A DNA stretch of 36,889 bases from Candidatus Cloacimonadaceae bacterium (GCA_030693415.1 JAUYAR010000154.1:1-36889); one strand, 5' to 3'. Positions 9,125-18,028 are shown, numbered from the stretch's first letter. Notes: generated by a model not told the origin, from the sequence alone. Translations and numbers: made by a program.

Positions 9125-9647
9125 TATTTATCAGCCTTGAATCCTTTAATTTGTCGCTAACGACCAGCATGATATACGCGATCGCCATTCCGCTGAGCAT
9201 ACCTATCAAAATGAGCATTGGTGTCAATAGAAAAACTGCGGTATCGGGAAAAATCAACCATTTGACCAAGATGAGCTGCCCCAAATTGTGCGCCACCGCT
9301 CCGGCGATGCTGATCCCAAAAACGCCAAAGCCCAGCCTGGATTTGTGGGTTAGATACATCACCACGACGGCACATATACCTCCGCCCAACGAAAGCAAGG
9401 TCGCCGGGCTCAATAAAGTGAGGGTGACCGCACCTCCCAAAATAGTTTTTACGATGTTCACGATGATTGCCGAAAGTGGTTGATTTTGCATGATCAGATA
9501 GAGAATGACGATGTTTGAAAGACCGATCCTGATGAATGGAAGCGGAAACATGCGCATAACCAGACTTTCAACGATGTGCAAAGAAGCTGCCGTTGCGGTC
9601 AGATATGCCAATAATACCAATGGTTTATGCGTCTTCATGTCGCTCAT
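9114..9647 (-). CDS. Gx transporter / HepI-like small membrane protein
   Basis: The protein has 177 residues with about five hydrophobic helices (for example 8-28, 40-55, 70-105, 115-135 and 140-165). The MRMFPLPFIRIGLSNIVILY segment is characteristic of the Gx-transporter family, which is often annotated as heptaprenyl diphosphate synthase component I. Despite that name its biochemical role is not settled; vitamin-transporter-like S components have a similar fold. It overlaps the preceding ATPase gene by 4 bp (ATGA) and the PBP gene by 11 bp, so it is clearly part of the operon. The family is reasonably sure, the function is not. Confidence 0.75.
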   Translation of the reverse strand: MSDMKTHKPLVLLAYLTATAASLHIVESLVMRMFPLPFIRIGLSNIVILYLIMQNQPLSAIIVNIVKTILGGAVTLTLLSPATLLSLGGGICAVVVMYLTHKSRLGFGVFGISIAGAVAHNLGQLILVKWLIFPDTAVFLLTPMLILIGMLSGMAIAYIMLVVSDKLKDSRLINNDR

Positions 9648-10348
9648 GAATTCATAAACTGCCTCAGCAGCTCATCATTGTTTTGTATTAGTTCATCGAT
9701 GCCGCCAAAGAAAAGCTGCCTGCCGGATTCGAGGAAAAGCACTCTGTCTCCGATTACCTTCAGATTCCTGATTTCATGCGTGATCGTGATCGTGGTGGCA
9801 CGGCTGGATTCGATGATCATCGTGATGTAATACAGCACTTCCTTAGCGGTGATGGGATCGAGCCCGGAAAGCGGTTCGTCAAAAATGATGTAATCCGGGT
9901 CATAGACGAGGGCGCGGGCGATCCCCACCCGTTTTCTCATCCCGCCGCTAAGCTCAGCAGGATATTTATCCAGAACATCGGGAAGCCCTACGATCTCGAG
10001 TGAGGACTTTACTTTGTTGAAGACGGCGTCAAAGTCCTTTTCCCCTCTTTCATACAAAGGCAGAGCCACGTTTTGAAAGACGGTGAAGGAATCCAGGAGT
10101 GCGGCATTTTGAAACACCATGGCAAAATTGTGCTGATGTATAGGTCTCGTGAAGATGTCGATGCCGTCGATGATGACTTTGCCTGATTCCGGTATATTCA
10201 TGCCCATCAGTGTTTTAATCAGGACGGTTTTGCTGGAACCGCTACGCCCCAGGATGATCAGGTTGCTGCCGGTCTCGAGGAGGAAATTGATGTCCTGCAA
10301 GACCTTGGCTTCGCCAAAGCTGAGGCTCAGACCGCTAACTTCGATCAT
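9644..10348 (-). CDS. ABC ATPase, MlaF-like (phospholipid/toluene-tolerance type)
   Basis: This is a 234-residue ABC ATPase. It has a Walker A at about 34-41 (GRSGSSKT), a Q-loop (FQNAALLDSFTVFQN), the signature LSGGMRKRV, Walker B with catalytic Glu (YIIFDEPLSGLDP) and the switch His (TITHEI). The SGGMRKR form and the 'AALLDSFTVFQNVA' segment point to the MlaF group, which powers lipid transport between membranes. The Walker A has Ser where the third glycine normally stands. No MlaE permease or MlaD substrate-binding gene is adjacent. It overlaps the VanZ-like gene by 14 bp. Confidence 0.85.
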   Translation of the reverse strand: MIEVSGLSLSFGEAKVLQDINFLLETGSNLIILGRSGSSKTVLIKTLMGMNIPESGKVIIDGIDIFTRPIHQHNFAMVFQNAALLDSFTVFQNVALPLYERGEKDFDAVFNKVKSSLEIVGLPDVLDKYPAELSGGMRKRVGIARALVYDPDYIIFDEPLSGLDPITAKEVLYYITMIIESSRATTITITHEIRNLKVIGDRVLFLESGRQLFFGGIDELIQNNDELLRQFMNS

Positions 10349-10700
10349 GCTTCCTCAGATAGATAAACATGCCGCTCAAAAGACCGATGCTGTTGGCGAT
10401 AAAATCATAGACGGATACCGACCGCCCGGGTATGTAGTATTGATGGTATTCATCCAAACCGGCGCTAACAAGCATCGCCAGATAGATCAACAGCGCGTAT
10501 TTCTTGCTCAAGCTGTAGTTTGAGAATACTCTGTTGACCATCAGCGCCAAAATGAAATAGACGCTGATGTGCATCAGTTTGTCGATGCTGATGATCTTGA
10601 CCGATGGGATATCTTCAGCAGGTATCGAGGAGACTGTCCAGATACCGGCATACCACAAAATTGCGAGGATCAGGGATAGTCTTTTGCCGGGTTTGATCAT
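10335..10700 (-). CDS. VanZ-like family membrane protein
   Basis: A 121-residue protein with about four hydrophobic helices. The family hallmarks are visible: DKLMHISVYFILALMVNR in the second helix region and DEYHQYYIPGRSVSVYDFIA before the last helix. VanZ was first linked to teicoplanin resistance, but most members have no known function; an envelope role is only suggested by the neighbours. Its ATG overlaps the stop of the upstream DUF3108 gene by one base (TGATG). Confidence 0.82.
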   Translation of the reverse strand: MIKPGKRLSLILAILWYAGIWTVSSIPAEDIPSVKIISIDKLMHISVYFILALMVNRVFSNYSLSKKYALLIYLAMLVSAGLDEYHQYYIPGRSVSVYDFIANSIGLLSGMFIYLRKHDRS

Positions 10701-11428
10701 CAGGGTCTGATCTCCTTGATCTCCCAGCTCGCGGATAGAGCGTTTTTACGCACCACTGATCTCATGGCGATGCCATCGTCAGAAATCCACAGACTCACGC
10801 GGCTGGCTTTGTTGAGCACGTTGTGGGTCACCATGTCCACATATTGCATTTTCTCGTCGCACAAGGGTTCAAACTGAACTTTGTAGAGCCGGCAGGAATA
10901 GTTGCCCAGGGCGGTCTTGATCGTTTCCCTACCGTGATAGCTCAAACTTGCCTTCCAGAGAGTCCCATTGCCGTCGATGACATAATCTCCCGCTCTCGCT
11001 TTGCCAAATCCCACCATAGTCATAAAACTAAAGAAGTCCCTCGTATCGGACGTAATATCATAGGAATAGCTCTTACGGGGGTTGCGGTGATTCATCCCGG
11101 CGCGTTTGTTTTTATGATCGTAGGTGACCGTCACGGTATCATCGACCTTTTTTTGATCGATCTCCCGCACGTAGGTCTGCGGCAGATAAGCGCCATTAAA
11201 ATCAATGCGGTAGCAATTGTTGATTTCTGGGAACAAGGCATTGGTGATCAGGGACTTGGTCTGAACGGCGACAAAATTCTGTTGTGGATCACTGTTGATG
11301 CTGATGGTGGCGATGTTTAGCCCGAAAGACCGGATATTGTATTCGATCGTAAGAGCCTGTGCCGCTGTGGCGAAAGCAAGCCATAACGATATCAGGATCA
11401 ATGCGATAAGTTGTTTAGACCGGAACAA
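10700..11428 (-). CDS. Exported DUF3108-type protein
   Basis: The mature region begins ALTIEYNIRSFGLNIATISI, matching the start of DUF3108 proteins, which are periplasmic or outer-membrane-associated and of unknown function. The frame stays open up to a start at 11506, but that would overlap the CBS-protein gene by 92 bp and place 26 non-signal-like residues before the hydrophobic stretch. I therefore prefer the TTG at 11426-11428. It gives MFRSKQLIALILISLWLAFA followed by a cleavable signal end at about TAAQA, with a 14 bp overlap. The 242-residue length is usual for the family. The start remains a judgement. Confidence 0.78.
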   Translation of the reverse strand: MFRSKQLIALILISLWLAFATAAQALTIEYNIRSFGLNIATISINSDPQQNFVAVQTKSLITNALFPEINNCYRIDFNGAYLPQTYVREIDQKKVDDTVTVTYDHKNKRAGMNHRNPRKSYSYDITSDTRDFFSFMTMVGFGKARAGDYVIDGNGTLWKASLSYHGRETIKTALGNYSCRLYKVQFEPLCDEKMQYVDMVTHNVLNKASRVSLWISDDGIAMRSVVRKNALSASWEIKEIRP

Positions 11429-12686
11429 TGCGGCTTGCCTGCACCAGCTTGATGCTTCGTTCGTCGCTTTCAAGGATGACAAACTCGATAAACCCTTCAT
11501 AGACATAGCTTTCTCCCACTATGGGAACGTGGTTGAATTGTGCCAGGAGAAATTGAGCGAGGTTGTCATATTCTTCGGGATTGATGTCGGTGGAAAACTC
11601 ATGATTGAATTGGCGAATATTATAGACTCCGCTCACCATGTAGGTGTTTTCGTCTTTTTTGACGATCTCGGGGATCTCGTCATGGTCATATTCATCGCGA
11701 ATCTCGCCAACGAGCTCTTCCAAAATGTCTTCCAGAGAGATGATCCCGGAGGTTCCACCATATTCATCCACCACCACCGCCACCTGAACTTTTCTGGTTT
11801 TGAACTGATTCAGCAGCGTCTGGATCTTCATGTTTTCGGTCACAAACCAAGCGGGACGCATAATCTCGGAGATACTGGTCTTTTCGGGATGGAGCAGGAT
11901 GTCTTTGACATAGACGATACCGATGATGTCGTCTATGGTATCGCGATACACGGGGATGCGGGAATAGCCGCTTTCCACGATCAGATCGCGCAGCTCTTCC
12001 ATATTTTGATTGACCTCGATAGCGGTGATTTTGACTCGCGGGACATAGATCTCCTTGATCTCGGCTTCGCGAAAGCGAAACAAACCCACCAACATCTGTT
12101 TTTCATGATCTTCGAGATTGTGGTGAGAGCTTTCACTTTGGATAAGATTGTGAAACTCTTCGGACGTAAATTGCTGTGCCATGTGTAGATCAACCATTTG
12201 TTTGCGCGTGATCAGCAGGCTGAATTTTTCAAAGATAAACACCAATGGAAAAAGCAGATATTGGATCAACTGCATCGGCAGGGAGGATAGGTATGCAAAA
12301 ACGTTCGCCTTCGCCAGAGCCACGAGCTTGGGCATGATCTCGCCAAAGATCATGATCGTGAGCGTGGTGAGCAGAATCTGCACAAACACTGCGGAGGAGA
12401 TTGTCCAACCATGCTGTTCGGCAATCCCAATCGCTAAAAGCGTCGCAAAAGAGGAGATCGCCATATTCACGAAAGTGTTTCCCAAAAGCAGAGTGATCAA
12501 CAACCGGCGCGGACGCTTGAGCAGATAGAGAATCCGGCGCGAGCCGGCTGTTCCGCTGTTTTCGATTTTCTTCAAATAGATCCGCGGCAGAGAAAAGAAA
12601 GCCGTCTCCGATCCGGAAAAATAGGCAGATAGCAGAATCAAGGGAATGATTATATACGCTGAGGCGTCATCCACTTGTGTCTTCAC
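11415..12686 (-). CDS. CNNM/CorC (HlyC)-type membrane protein with CBS pair
   Basis: The 423 residues are arranged as a DUF21/CNNM membrane domain (about 1-170, beginning YIIIPLILLSAYFSGSETAF), a CBS pair (about 195-320, with VPRVKITAIEVNQNMEEL and SGYSRIPVYRDTIDDIIGIV), and a CorC_HlyC transporter-associated domain (about 335-420, ending with ERSIKLVQAS). Such proteins are associated with magnesium or other divalent cation efflux. The older 'hemolysin' label is misleading. The start overlaps ybeY by 20 bp, an arrangement often seen with ybeY. Confidence 0.92.
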   Translation of the reverse strand: MKTQVDDASAYIIIPLILLSAYFSGSETAFFSLPRIYLKKIENSGTAGSRRILYLLKRPRRLLITLLLGNTFVNMAISSFATLLAIGIAEQHGWTISSAVFVQILLTTLTIMIFGEIMPKLVALAKANVFAYLSSLPMQLIQYLLFPLVFIFEKFSLLITRKQMVDLHMAQQFTSEEFHNLIQSESSHHNLEDHEKQMLVGLFRFREAEIKEIYVPRVKITAIEVNQNMEELRDLIVESGYSRIPVYRDTIDDIIGIVYVKDILLHPEKTSISEIMRPAWFVTENMKIQTLLNQFKTRKVQVAVVVDEYGGTSGIISLEDILEELVGEIRDEYDHDEIPEIVKKDENTYMVSGVYNIRQFNHEFSTDINPEEYDNLAQFLLAQFNHVPIVGESYVYEGFIEFVILESDERSIKLVQASRIVPV

Positions 12687-13128
12687 CCCGCAATTTGTTT
12701 TGGTAGTGCAATTCTTTTTCTTTCATTATTTTCCTGTCTGTTTCCCTAATGTGATCATAACCGCATAAATGGAGCAAACCGTGGATGTAAACCTCCATAA
12801 GTTCGGCATTTAAGCTGTTTGTTCCCTTTTGTCTGTCTATCTGATTTATGTCAATGATTAAATCACACAGCCGATATATATGCTCGCGCCCATCAGCCAT
12901 TAAAGGCATTTGAGCTGAGACAAAGCTGAGGATGTCCGTGGTGCCCTTGACGCCGCGATAGACACTATTGTGCTTTCGCATCAGTTCTTCGGTGCAGATC
13001 AAAATACCGATCTCAAAGCGGATGCTTGGCATTTCGCTTGCACAGATCAGTGCCGCCACGGATTCAAACATCGTTTCGTCGATTTCGCGGTCGCTCTCGT
13101 TTTTGATGTTGATGCTGAGATCACTCAC
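12667..13128 (-). CDS. ybeY: Endoribonuclease / rRNA maturation factor YbeY
   Basis: YbeY is a single-strand endoribonuclease needed for 16S rRNA 3'-end maturation and ribosome quality control. The zinc-binding HGLLHLCGYDH motif (His116, His120, His126) and the conserved TDILSF (64-69) are present, and the 153-residue length is normal. The start is a GTG whose last two bases form part of the upstream TGA (GTGA overlap of 4 bp); no in-frame ATG lies before residue 20. The order PgpH, YbeY, CorC-type protein is common across bacteria and supports the call. Confidence 0.95.
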   Translation of the reverse strand: MSDLSINIKNESDREIDETMFESVAALICASEMPSIRFEIGILICTEELMRKHNSVYRGVKGTTDILSFVSAQMPLMADGREHIYRLCDLIIDINQIDRQKGTNSLNAELMEVYIHGLLHLCGYDHIRETDRKIMKEKELHYQNKLRGEDTSG

Positions 13129-15227
13129 GTTATCTTTTCTTCCGGATAGTCCAGGCGTTTGCGATAGATGCTTTCCAAGGCAGGGATCATTGAGTGTTTG
13201 ACGAGATTGAGTTCTTTGATGGAGATCGGCGCTTCATCGAGCTCTCCTTCGCGGATGAGGCGATGGATTGAATCGTCGATGACTTTGATGATGCTTAGTT
13301 CAGGTTCGTTCTTCTTGGCGTTGGTAGTGGATTCCACGATGTCCGCGAGCATCACCAATACCGCTTCCTTGCTTTGAGGGCGGGGTCCTTGGTAGGTATA
13401 AAGCTCCGGGTCGAAACGCTCCTGGTTCTTTTCCGCTTGATCGAGAAAATAGCGGATCTTGCTGGTACCGTGGTGTTGCATGATGATATCGATCACCGGT
13501 TGTGGGATATGGTATTTATTTGCCAGGGTAACACCTTCACGCACATGGTTTTTGATCATTTTGGCGCTTTCCGCGGGGCCCCACTGTTGGTGTTGAAGGC
13601 TCGAGTCCTCGTTGTTTTCGCTGAATATCTCGGAGTTTATGATCTTGCCGATATCGTGATAGTAGCTACCCACTCTTGCGAGCAGTGCATTGGCGCCGAT
13701 CGCTTCGGCAGCTCGTTCCGCAATATTACCCACCAAAAGAGAATGATGATAGGTGCCCACCGCTGAATTGGCAAGCTTTTTCAATAGCGGGTGGTTGAAA
13801 TCCAATAGCTCCAAAAGGGTCTGTTTCGTCGCCCGGTTCCATTTACGCTCGTAATACTTGATCACCACAATAATCCCCAATGCTGAAATGATCGAGGAGA
13901 TTGTTCCATAGCCCACGTTTCGCACCGTCATTAGGAGCGGATCGCTTTTGTAGAGCGAGATGGCGATATTACTGACCGCGGTCGCAACAAAGAGATAGAA
14001 CCAGACGGTGAAATACTCGTGAAACAAGTTTCGCCGGTGCAGCAAAATCATCGTGCTCAGGGTTGCTATGATGAGCACGAGCGGAGCAAAAGGTTCCCAA
14101 TTGATGAAAGAACTGATCAGAAACATACCGCAAATGCTGTAAAACACTCCAAACTGAAGATTGATCAGGATCGCCGCGGAAATGCCAAACAAGGCGAAGG
14201 GGATGAGGATGCTGCTGAAACCAAGGAAGTAGTTATTTGCCGTGGCAAGCATGATCAGAAGGACGAAGCCAAAGTTGATGGGCAGCGAACCCGCGTCGTG
14301 AATATCTTCCTTGGCGATTTGTATCACGAAATAGTGGTTTGCCAATAGCAATATGATCATGACGAAAACGAGCATACCCATAGACTGGATCAACTGTTTC
14401 CATGGGGATTTGCTGATATCCCGGGCGCGATATGCTTTCATTAGTGATTGGATCTTGGTTATGTCGTTCTCCGAGATGCGTGCGTTTTTGCGGATAATAA
14501 TTTCATTTTGCAGGACTTCTCCTTCCCGGGGTGTGATCTCACTGAGACGCAATTGAGAGATGTCCTTAAGCTTTTCTTCGTTGACGATCAGGTTTGGTTT
14601 GATCAGGCTGCCGGATATCTCATCGGCAAATTGCTTTGAGGTTCTGTCTTTGAAATTGGCGATGAAATTCTGCCTTGCGATATCTATGCGCAAAAACTTG
14701 GAGAGCCGCTCAGATCTTACCGTCTCGCCGGAGGAAATCAATACCGTGTCGGATGTGCTATTCTCATGGATTCCGACGCTATAGATGTTCTTGAGGGTTT
14801 CGCGGATTTCGGTATAAATCCTGTCGCGTTGCTCCGCGTTTTTCAGGATAGACAGGGATTCTCCGCTGATCTCGAATCCCGCTTTACGAATATTATCCAT
14901 AAGCGCAACGGGGTCTTCTTCGTGCTTATATGCTGCCCCAAACAAGGCGTCCAGGTTTGCATAGGCATCAAAGAGCACCTGGTCGGCGAGATAATAGGGT
15001 TTCGAGATCGATGCCAAAGCAGCTTCACGCTCGATCTGAAGCTGTTCTTCGGATTTTTCGATCTGAAAATAAAAGGGCGCGATCAGATCAAAATCCGCCA
15101 CTTGCCCGGCGCGTACATGATACTCCGGGAAGTAGAACTTGCCCACGGCAAATATCTGATACAACGCCACAATGCAAAGTGCCGTTATGATGCTGATAAA
15201 TATATGTTTAGATCTCATGTGCTTCAT
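13125..15227 (-). CDS. 7TM-HD phosphohydrolase, PgpH-type
   Basis: This 700-residue protein has an N-terminal helix (about 8-28), a 7TMR-HDED extracytoplasmic domain (about 40-270), a seven-helix membrane region (about 285-460) and a cytoplasmic HD domain (about 480-640) with YHHSLLVGN and the metal motif YYHDIGK. PgpH homologues hydrolyse cyclic di-AMP, controlling osmotic and envelope physiology; the same substrate is inferred here. The upstream gene order with ybeY is conserved. No Shine-Dalgarno is visible before the ATG at 15227. A second in-frame ATG is at 15218, with a TTGACA hexamer (minus strand, 15252-15247) upstream. Confidence 0.93.
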   Translation of the reverse strand: MKHMRSKHIFISIITALCIVALYQIFAVGKFYFPEYHVRAGQVADFDLIAPFYFQIEKSEEQLQIEREAALASISKPYYLADQVLFDAYANLDALFGAAYKHEEDPVALMDNIRKAGFEISGESLSILKNAEQRDRIYTEIRETLKNIYSVGIHENSTSDTVLISSGETVRSERLSKFLRIDIARQNFIANFKDRTSKQFADEISGSLIKPNLIVNEEKLKDISQLRLSEITPREGEVLQNEIIIRKNARISENDITKIQSLMKAYRARDISKSPWKQLIQSMGMLVFVMIILLLANHYFVIQIAKEDIHDAGSLPINFGFVLLIMLATANNYFLGFSSILIPFALFGISAAILINLQFGVFYSICGMFLISSFINWEPFAPLVLIIATLSTMILLHRRNLFHEYFTVWFYLFVATAVSNIAISLYKSDPLLMTVRNVGYGTISSIISALGIIVVIKYYERKWNRATKQTLLELLDFNHPLLKKLANSAVGTYHHSLLVGNIAERAAEAIGANALLARVGSYYHDIGKIINSEIFSENNEDSSLQHQQWGPAESAKMIKNHVREGVTLANKYHIPQPVIDIIMQHHGTSKIRYFLDQAEKNQERFDPELYTYQGPRPQSKEAVLVMLADIVESTTNAKKNEPELSIIKVIDDSIHRLIREGELDEAPISIKELNLVKHSMIPALESIYRKRLDYPEEKIT

Positions 15228-15265
15228 TTATGCGAAGCGCAGTAATTGTCAAGTGCGATGTTCCA

Positions 15266-15294
15266 TGTAGCGCAGGATGCCGATCCTGCGGAGG
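15266..15294. repeat. Isolated half-copy of repeat module B
   Basis: TGTAGCGCAGGATGCCGATC and the following CTGCGGAGG match one arm of the module B repeats seen elsewhere in the window. Positions 15271-15290 form a perfect hairpin (CGCAGGAT GCCG ATCCTGCG). It sits between radA and the PgpH gene. There is no second arm, so this is a solo or decayed copy. Confidence 0.7.
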
Positions 15295-15355
15295 AAAAAC
15301 CCTATCAACCGAAACCATCTCCTGACAAAAAACCCATCACAGTTCCAAGTCCTAC

Positions 15356-16693
15356 CTATTGAAACAGACTGTAAAGCGCTTTCACGTCCTTGAACTTGAT
15401 CACTTTGGATCGGTGCTTGGTCTTGGCATAGGCGGAGATGTAGATCCTATCGTAGCCGAGCTTGACGGCTTCGTTGACGCGGGCTTCGATCTGTGAAACG
15501 GGGCGGATCTCTCCATTGAGACCGACTTCGCCGATGAATACCGAATTTGGTGGCAGGGGGGTGTCTTTAAGGCTGGATATGATTGCTGCAAGAATTGCAA
15601 GATCAAGGCTCGGATCGGCACTGCGGATTCCACCTGCGAGGTTCACGAAGACGTCGCTGTTGCGAAGATAGAGCGGCAGATTCTTTTCCAGTATCGCCAG
15701 CAGGATTGCCAGTTTTTTCTGTTCCAAACCGACGACGACGCGCTGGGGCGTGCCATAGTTAGAACCAGTGGCAATGGTTTGCACTTCCACGATGAAGGAT
15801 CTGCTGCCTTCGACGATGCAGCCGATGGAAGTGCCGTTGTGGATCGTTTCGTTGCTCAGAAAGATGTGGTTTGGATTGGGAACTTGGACGAGCCCGAGAT
15901 TCGTCATCTCGAAGATGCCGATCTCATTAGTGGAGCCGAAACGGTTTTTGACCGCACGCAGGATCTTGTAATGACCGCGCAGCTCCCCTTCAAAATAAAG
16001 AACGGTATCGACCATGTGTTCGATGATCTTTGGTCCGGCGACGATGCCTTCTTTGGTAACGTGTCCAACGAGAAAGATGGGCAGATTCATCGTTTTTGCC
16101 ACACGCATGAGCCGGTTGCAGCTTTCGCGGAGCTGGGTGATGCTGCCTGGGATGGAATCCATGGAGGCGATGCTGATCGATTGGATGGAATCGACGATTA
16201 ATATATCGGGGGGATTTTCTTCCACAACTTCGATGATCTGTTCGGTGCTGTTGGTGCAAAGTAGCCAGATGTTTTCGCTGGAGACACCCAGACGTGTGCT
16301 GCGCAGTCGGATTTGTTCCATGCTTTCTTCACCGGAGGCATAGAGGATTTTTTTCTGTTTTTCGCCCAACCACTGGGAAATCTGCAACATCAGGGTGGAT
16401 TTGCCGATGCCGGGCTCTCCGCCAATCAGGATGAGCATGCCGGAAACGATGCCACCTCCGATGACAAGGTCAAATTCGTCGATCCCGGTCGCCAGTCTTT
16501 GGACTTCGGTATATTTCAAGTCGACTATGCGTTGGGGCGGATTCTTTCGCGATTCAACGCTCGCCGCTTTACCCGCTTTTCCAGTGGTACGGGTGCTCTC
16601 TTTGAGAGTGCTCCAGCTCCCGCAGGAAGGGCATTTGCCGCTCCACTTGCTCGTTTCGAATCCGCAATCGCTACAAAAAAATACTATTGGCAT
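15356..16693 (-). CDS. radA: DNA repair protein RadA
   Basis: RadA (Sms) is a RecA-family ATPase that promotes branch migration in recombination. It starts with a C4 zinc finger (CSDCGFETSKWSGKCPSCGSW in two CxxC pairs), followed by Walker A GGEPGIGKS, Walker B ILIVDSIQS, the RadA-specific KNRFGSTNE motif, and a C-terminal Lon-like domain. A GTG two codons earlier (16699) is possible. I chose the ATG at 16691-16693 because GAGG lies five bases upstream; this gives 445 residues. It is divergent from the glutaredoxin operon, with about 187 bp between. Confidence 0.96.
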   Translation of the reverse strand: MPIVFFCSDCGFETSKWSGKCPSCGSWSTLKESTRTTGKAGKAASVESRKNPPQRIVDLKYTEVQRLATGIDEFDLVIGGGIVSGMLILIGGEPGIGKSTLMLQISQWLGEKQKKILYASGEESMEQIRLRSTRLGVSSENIWLLCTNSTEQIIEVVEENPPDILIVDSIQSISIASMDSIPGSITQLRESCNRLMRVAKTMNLPIFLVGHVTKEGIVAGPKIIEHMVDTVLYFEGELRGHYKILRAVKNRFGSTNEIGIFEMTNLGLVQVPNPNHIFLSNETIHNGTSIGCIVEGSRSFIVEVQTIATGSNYGTPQRVVVGLEQKKLAILLAILEKNLPLYLRNSDVFVNLAGGIRSADPSLDLAILAAIISSLKDTPLPPNSVFIGEVGLNGEIRPVSQIEARVNEAVKLGYDRIYISAYAKTKHRSKVIKFKDVKALYSLFQ

Positions 16694-16830
16694 CGCCACC
16701 TCGCTTTAGATTTTTTTCACATGAATAGCAAAGCGGTTTTTATGGCAAGCACAATTTTCGTTAGGTTATTGTCTTGTTTAAAAACTGCCACGCAGTTTAG
16801 TGCGATTCAACATAATTTTCAAAAAAAGTT

Positions 16831-16859
16831 TTGGCATCTTACAACAGTTGTATTATTAT
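16831..16859 (+). promoter_or_regulatory. Promoter with embedded MarR/OhrR-like palindromic operator
   Basis: TTGGCA (16831-16836) and TATTAT (16854-16859) are separated by exactly 17 bp, a good sigma70-type promoter 22 bp upstream of the glutaredoxin ATG. The spacer contains the perfect 13-bp palindrome TACAACAGTTGTA (16840-16852). Its outer halves TACAA...TTGTA resemble known OhrR operators. A MarR-family gene is second in the operon, so autorepression by occlusion of RNA polymerase is a reasonable inference. The site is seen directly; the regulator assignment is inferred. Confidence 0.7.
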
Positions 16860-16880
16860 ATCGAAAGAGGTGGAACTTAT

Positions 16881-17123
16881 ATGAAACTAAGTATAATAGT
16901 TTTTGGGACTCCGACCTGTTCCTGGTGCAGGAAAGTAAAAGACTTTCTTCAAGCGAAGGGTCATAGTTTCAAATATATAGATGTGTCTGTAGATGGCAAG
17001 GGATTGCGAGACATGGTGCGCAAGTCGGGACAACAGGGTGTCCCACAGCTTTGGATTAACAACGTCGCAGTAGTGGGGTTTGATCGGGTAAAGATCGAAC
17101 AGTTATTAAACGAAAGAAATTAA
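16881..17123 (+). CDS. Glutaredoxin-like protein
   Basis: An 80-residue thioredoxin-fold protein with the dithiol motif CSWC (Cys13, Cys16) after IIVFGTPT, and the cis-proline GVPQLWI (Pro55). Size and motif fit small glutaredoxins or NrdH-type redoxins. The frame is open further upstream to 16800, but GAAAGAGG lies a few bases before the ATG at 16881 and the promoter lies inside the longer frame, which fixes this start. It is first in a four-gene redox operon with a MarR regulator, an OsmC-like protein and a thioredoxin-fold lipoprotein. Its reductant (glutathione or thioredoxin reductase) is unknown. Confidence 0.9.
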   Translation: MKLSIIVFGTPTCSWCRKVKDFLQAKGHSFKYIDVSVDGKGLRDMVRKSGQQGVPQLWINNVAVVGFDRVKIEQLLNERN

Positions 17124-17141
17124 TTAGACAGGAGAAAAAAA

Positions 17142-17597
17142 ATGAACACTAACGCCGAGAAATTTCACAACCTGATTACGCGTCTGCAAGTTGTGCTGAG
17201 CGAAATCGATTATGCCCAAAAGGCTTGTCTGCAAGCCGGAAAAATGGAGTGCCAACTCCTAAACCATCTTTATCTGGTCAAAACCCCGGTGAACATGAAT
17301 GAGCTGGCAAGAGTGCTGGGAGTTTCCCATAGCCGGGTCACCCGCATCATGGACAACCTGGTCAGCAAGAAACTCGTAACCCGTCGTCCTTCGGAAGAAG
17401 ATCGTCGCTGCTGGTTTGCCATTATATCGGACAAGGGCAAAAAACTCGCGGAAAACAGCCAGCAAACCGTTGTGGATCAACAAAAGAAGATCCTCGCCAA
17501 GATACCGGAAAAAGATGTGGATGAAGTCTATAACGCCTTGAAAAAGTACGTCGAACGCTATGAGGATGTGCTCAAAGCGACTTACGTGGAATATTGA
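17142..17597 (+). CDS. MarR-family transcriptional regulator
   Basis: The 151 residues have the MarR winged-helix layout: an N-terminal dimerisation helix, helix-turn-helix MNELARVLGVSHSRVTRIMD (about 52-71), wing with SEEDRRCWFAI (84-94, the DRR hallmark), and C-terminal dimerisation helices. Cys29, Cys37 and Cys90 are candidate redox-sensing thiols; Cys29 lies near the N-terminus, broadly where OhrR proteins carry their reactive cysteine. AGGAG lies upstream. The adjacent OsmC-like gene and the operator-like palindrome before the operon suggest a peroxide or electrophile-sensing autorepressor. The inducer is not known. Confidence 0.88.
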   Translation: MNTNAEKFHNLITRLQVVLSEIDYAQKACLQAGKMECQLLNHLYLVKTPVNMNELARVLGVSHSRVTRIMDNLVSKKLVTRRPSEEDRRCWFAIISDKGKKLAENSQQTVVDQQKKILAKIPEKDVDEVYNALKKYVERYEDVLKATYVEY

Positions 17598-18028
17598 TGT
17601 CAAGTAAAATTACGACCACCTGGGTCGATAACATGACCTTTGATGCGGAGATATCCGGTTACCACATTCTCATGGATGCCGATCCTGAGTGGGGTGGAGA
17701 AGACCGGGGAACGCGTCCCAAACCTTTGCTACTGGCTGCCCTGAGCGGTTGTTCCGGATTGGACGCGGTATCTATTCTTAAAAAAATGCAGATCACTAAC
17801 TATCAATTTCACATGGATTTGGAGGCGGATTCCACCAGCGAACACCCCATCGTCTATCACACGATTCGTTTCAACTTCTATTTTGAAGGGGATAACCTGC
17901 CCGCGGATAAGATTGTGAAAGCAGTCAAGCTTTCAACCGAGCGATATTGCGGGGTGATGGCAATGCTGCAAAAAGCCGCCAATATCACGATTAAGATATT
18001 CATCAACAACAACGAGGTGGAACAATAA
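17597..18028 (+). CDS. OsmC/Ohr-family peroxide reductase-like protein
   Basis: A 143-residue OsmC-fold protein. The two catalytic cysteines of the family are visible in their usual settings: Cys52 in LSGCSGLDAVSILKKM and Cys118 in TERYCGVMAML. OsmC and Ohr enzymes reduce organic hydroperoxides with lipoyl or thiol reductants; this sequence is closer to the YhfA-like OsmC subgroup. The ATG at 17597 overlaps the marR stop (TGATG), which indicates coupling. A TTG three bases earlier is less likely. It is probably a cytoplasmic effector controlled by the neighbouring regulator. Confidence 0.88.
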   Translation: MSSKITTTWVDNMTFDAEISGYHILMDADPEWGGEDRGTRPKPLLLAALSGCSGLDAVSILKKMQITNYQFHMDLEADSTSEHPIVYHTIRFNFYFEGDNLPADKIVKAVKLSTERYCGVMAMLQKAANITIKIFINNNEVEQ

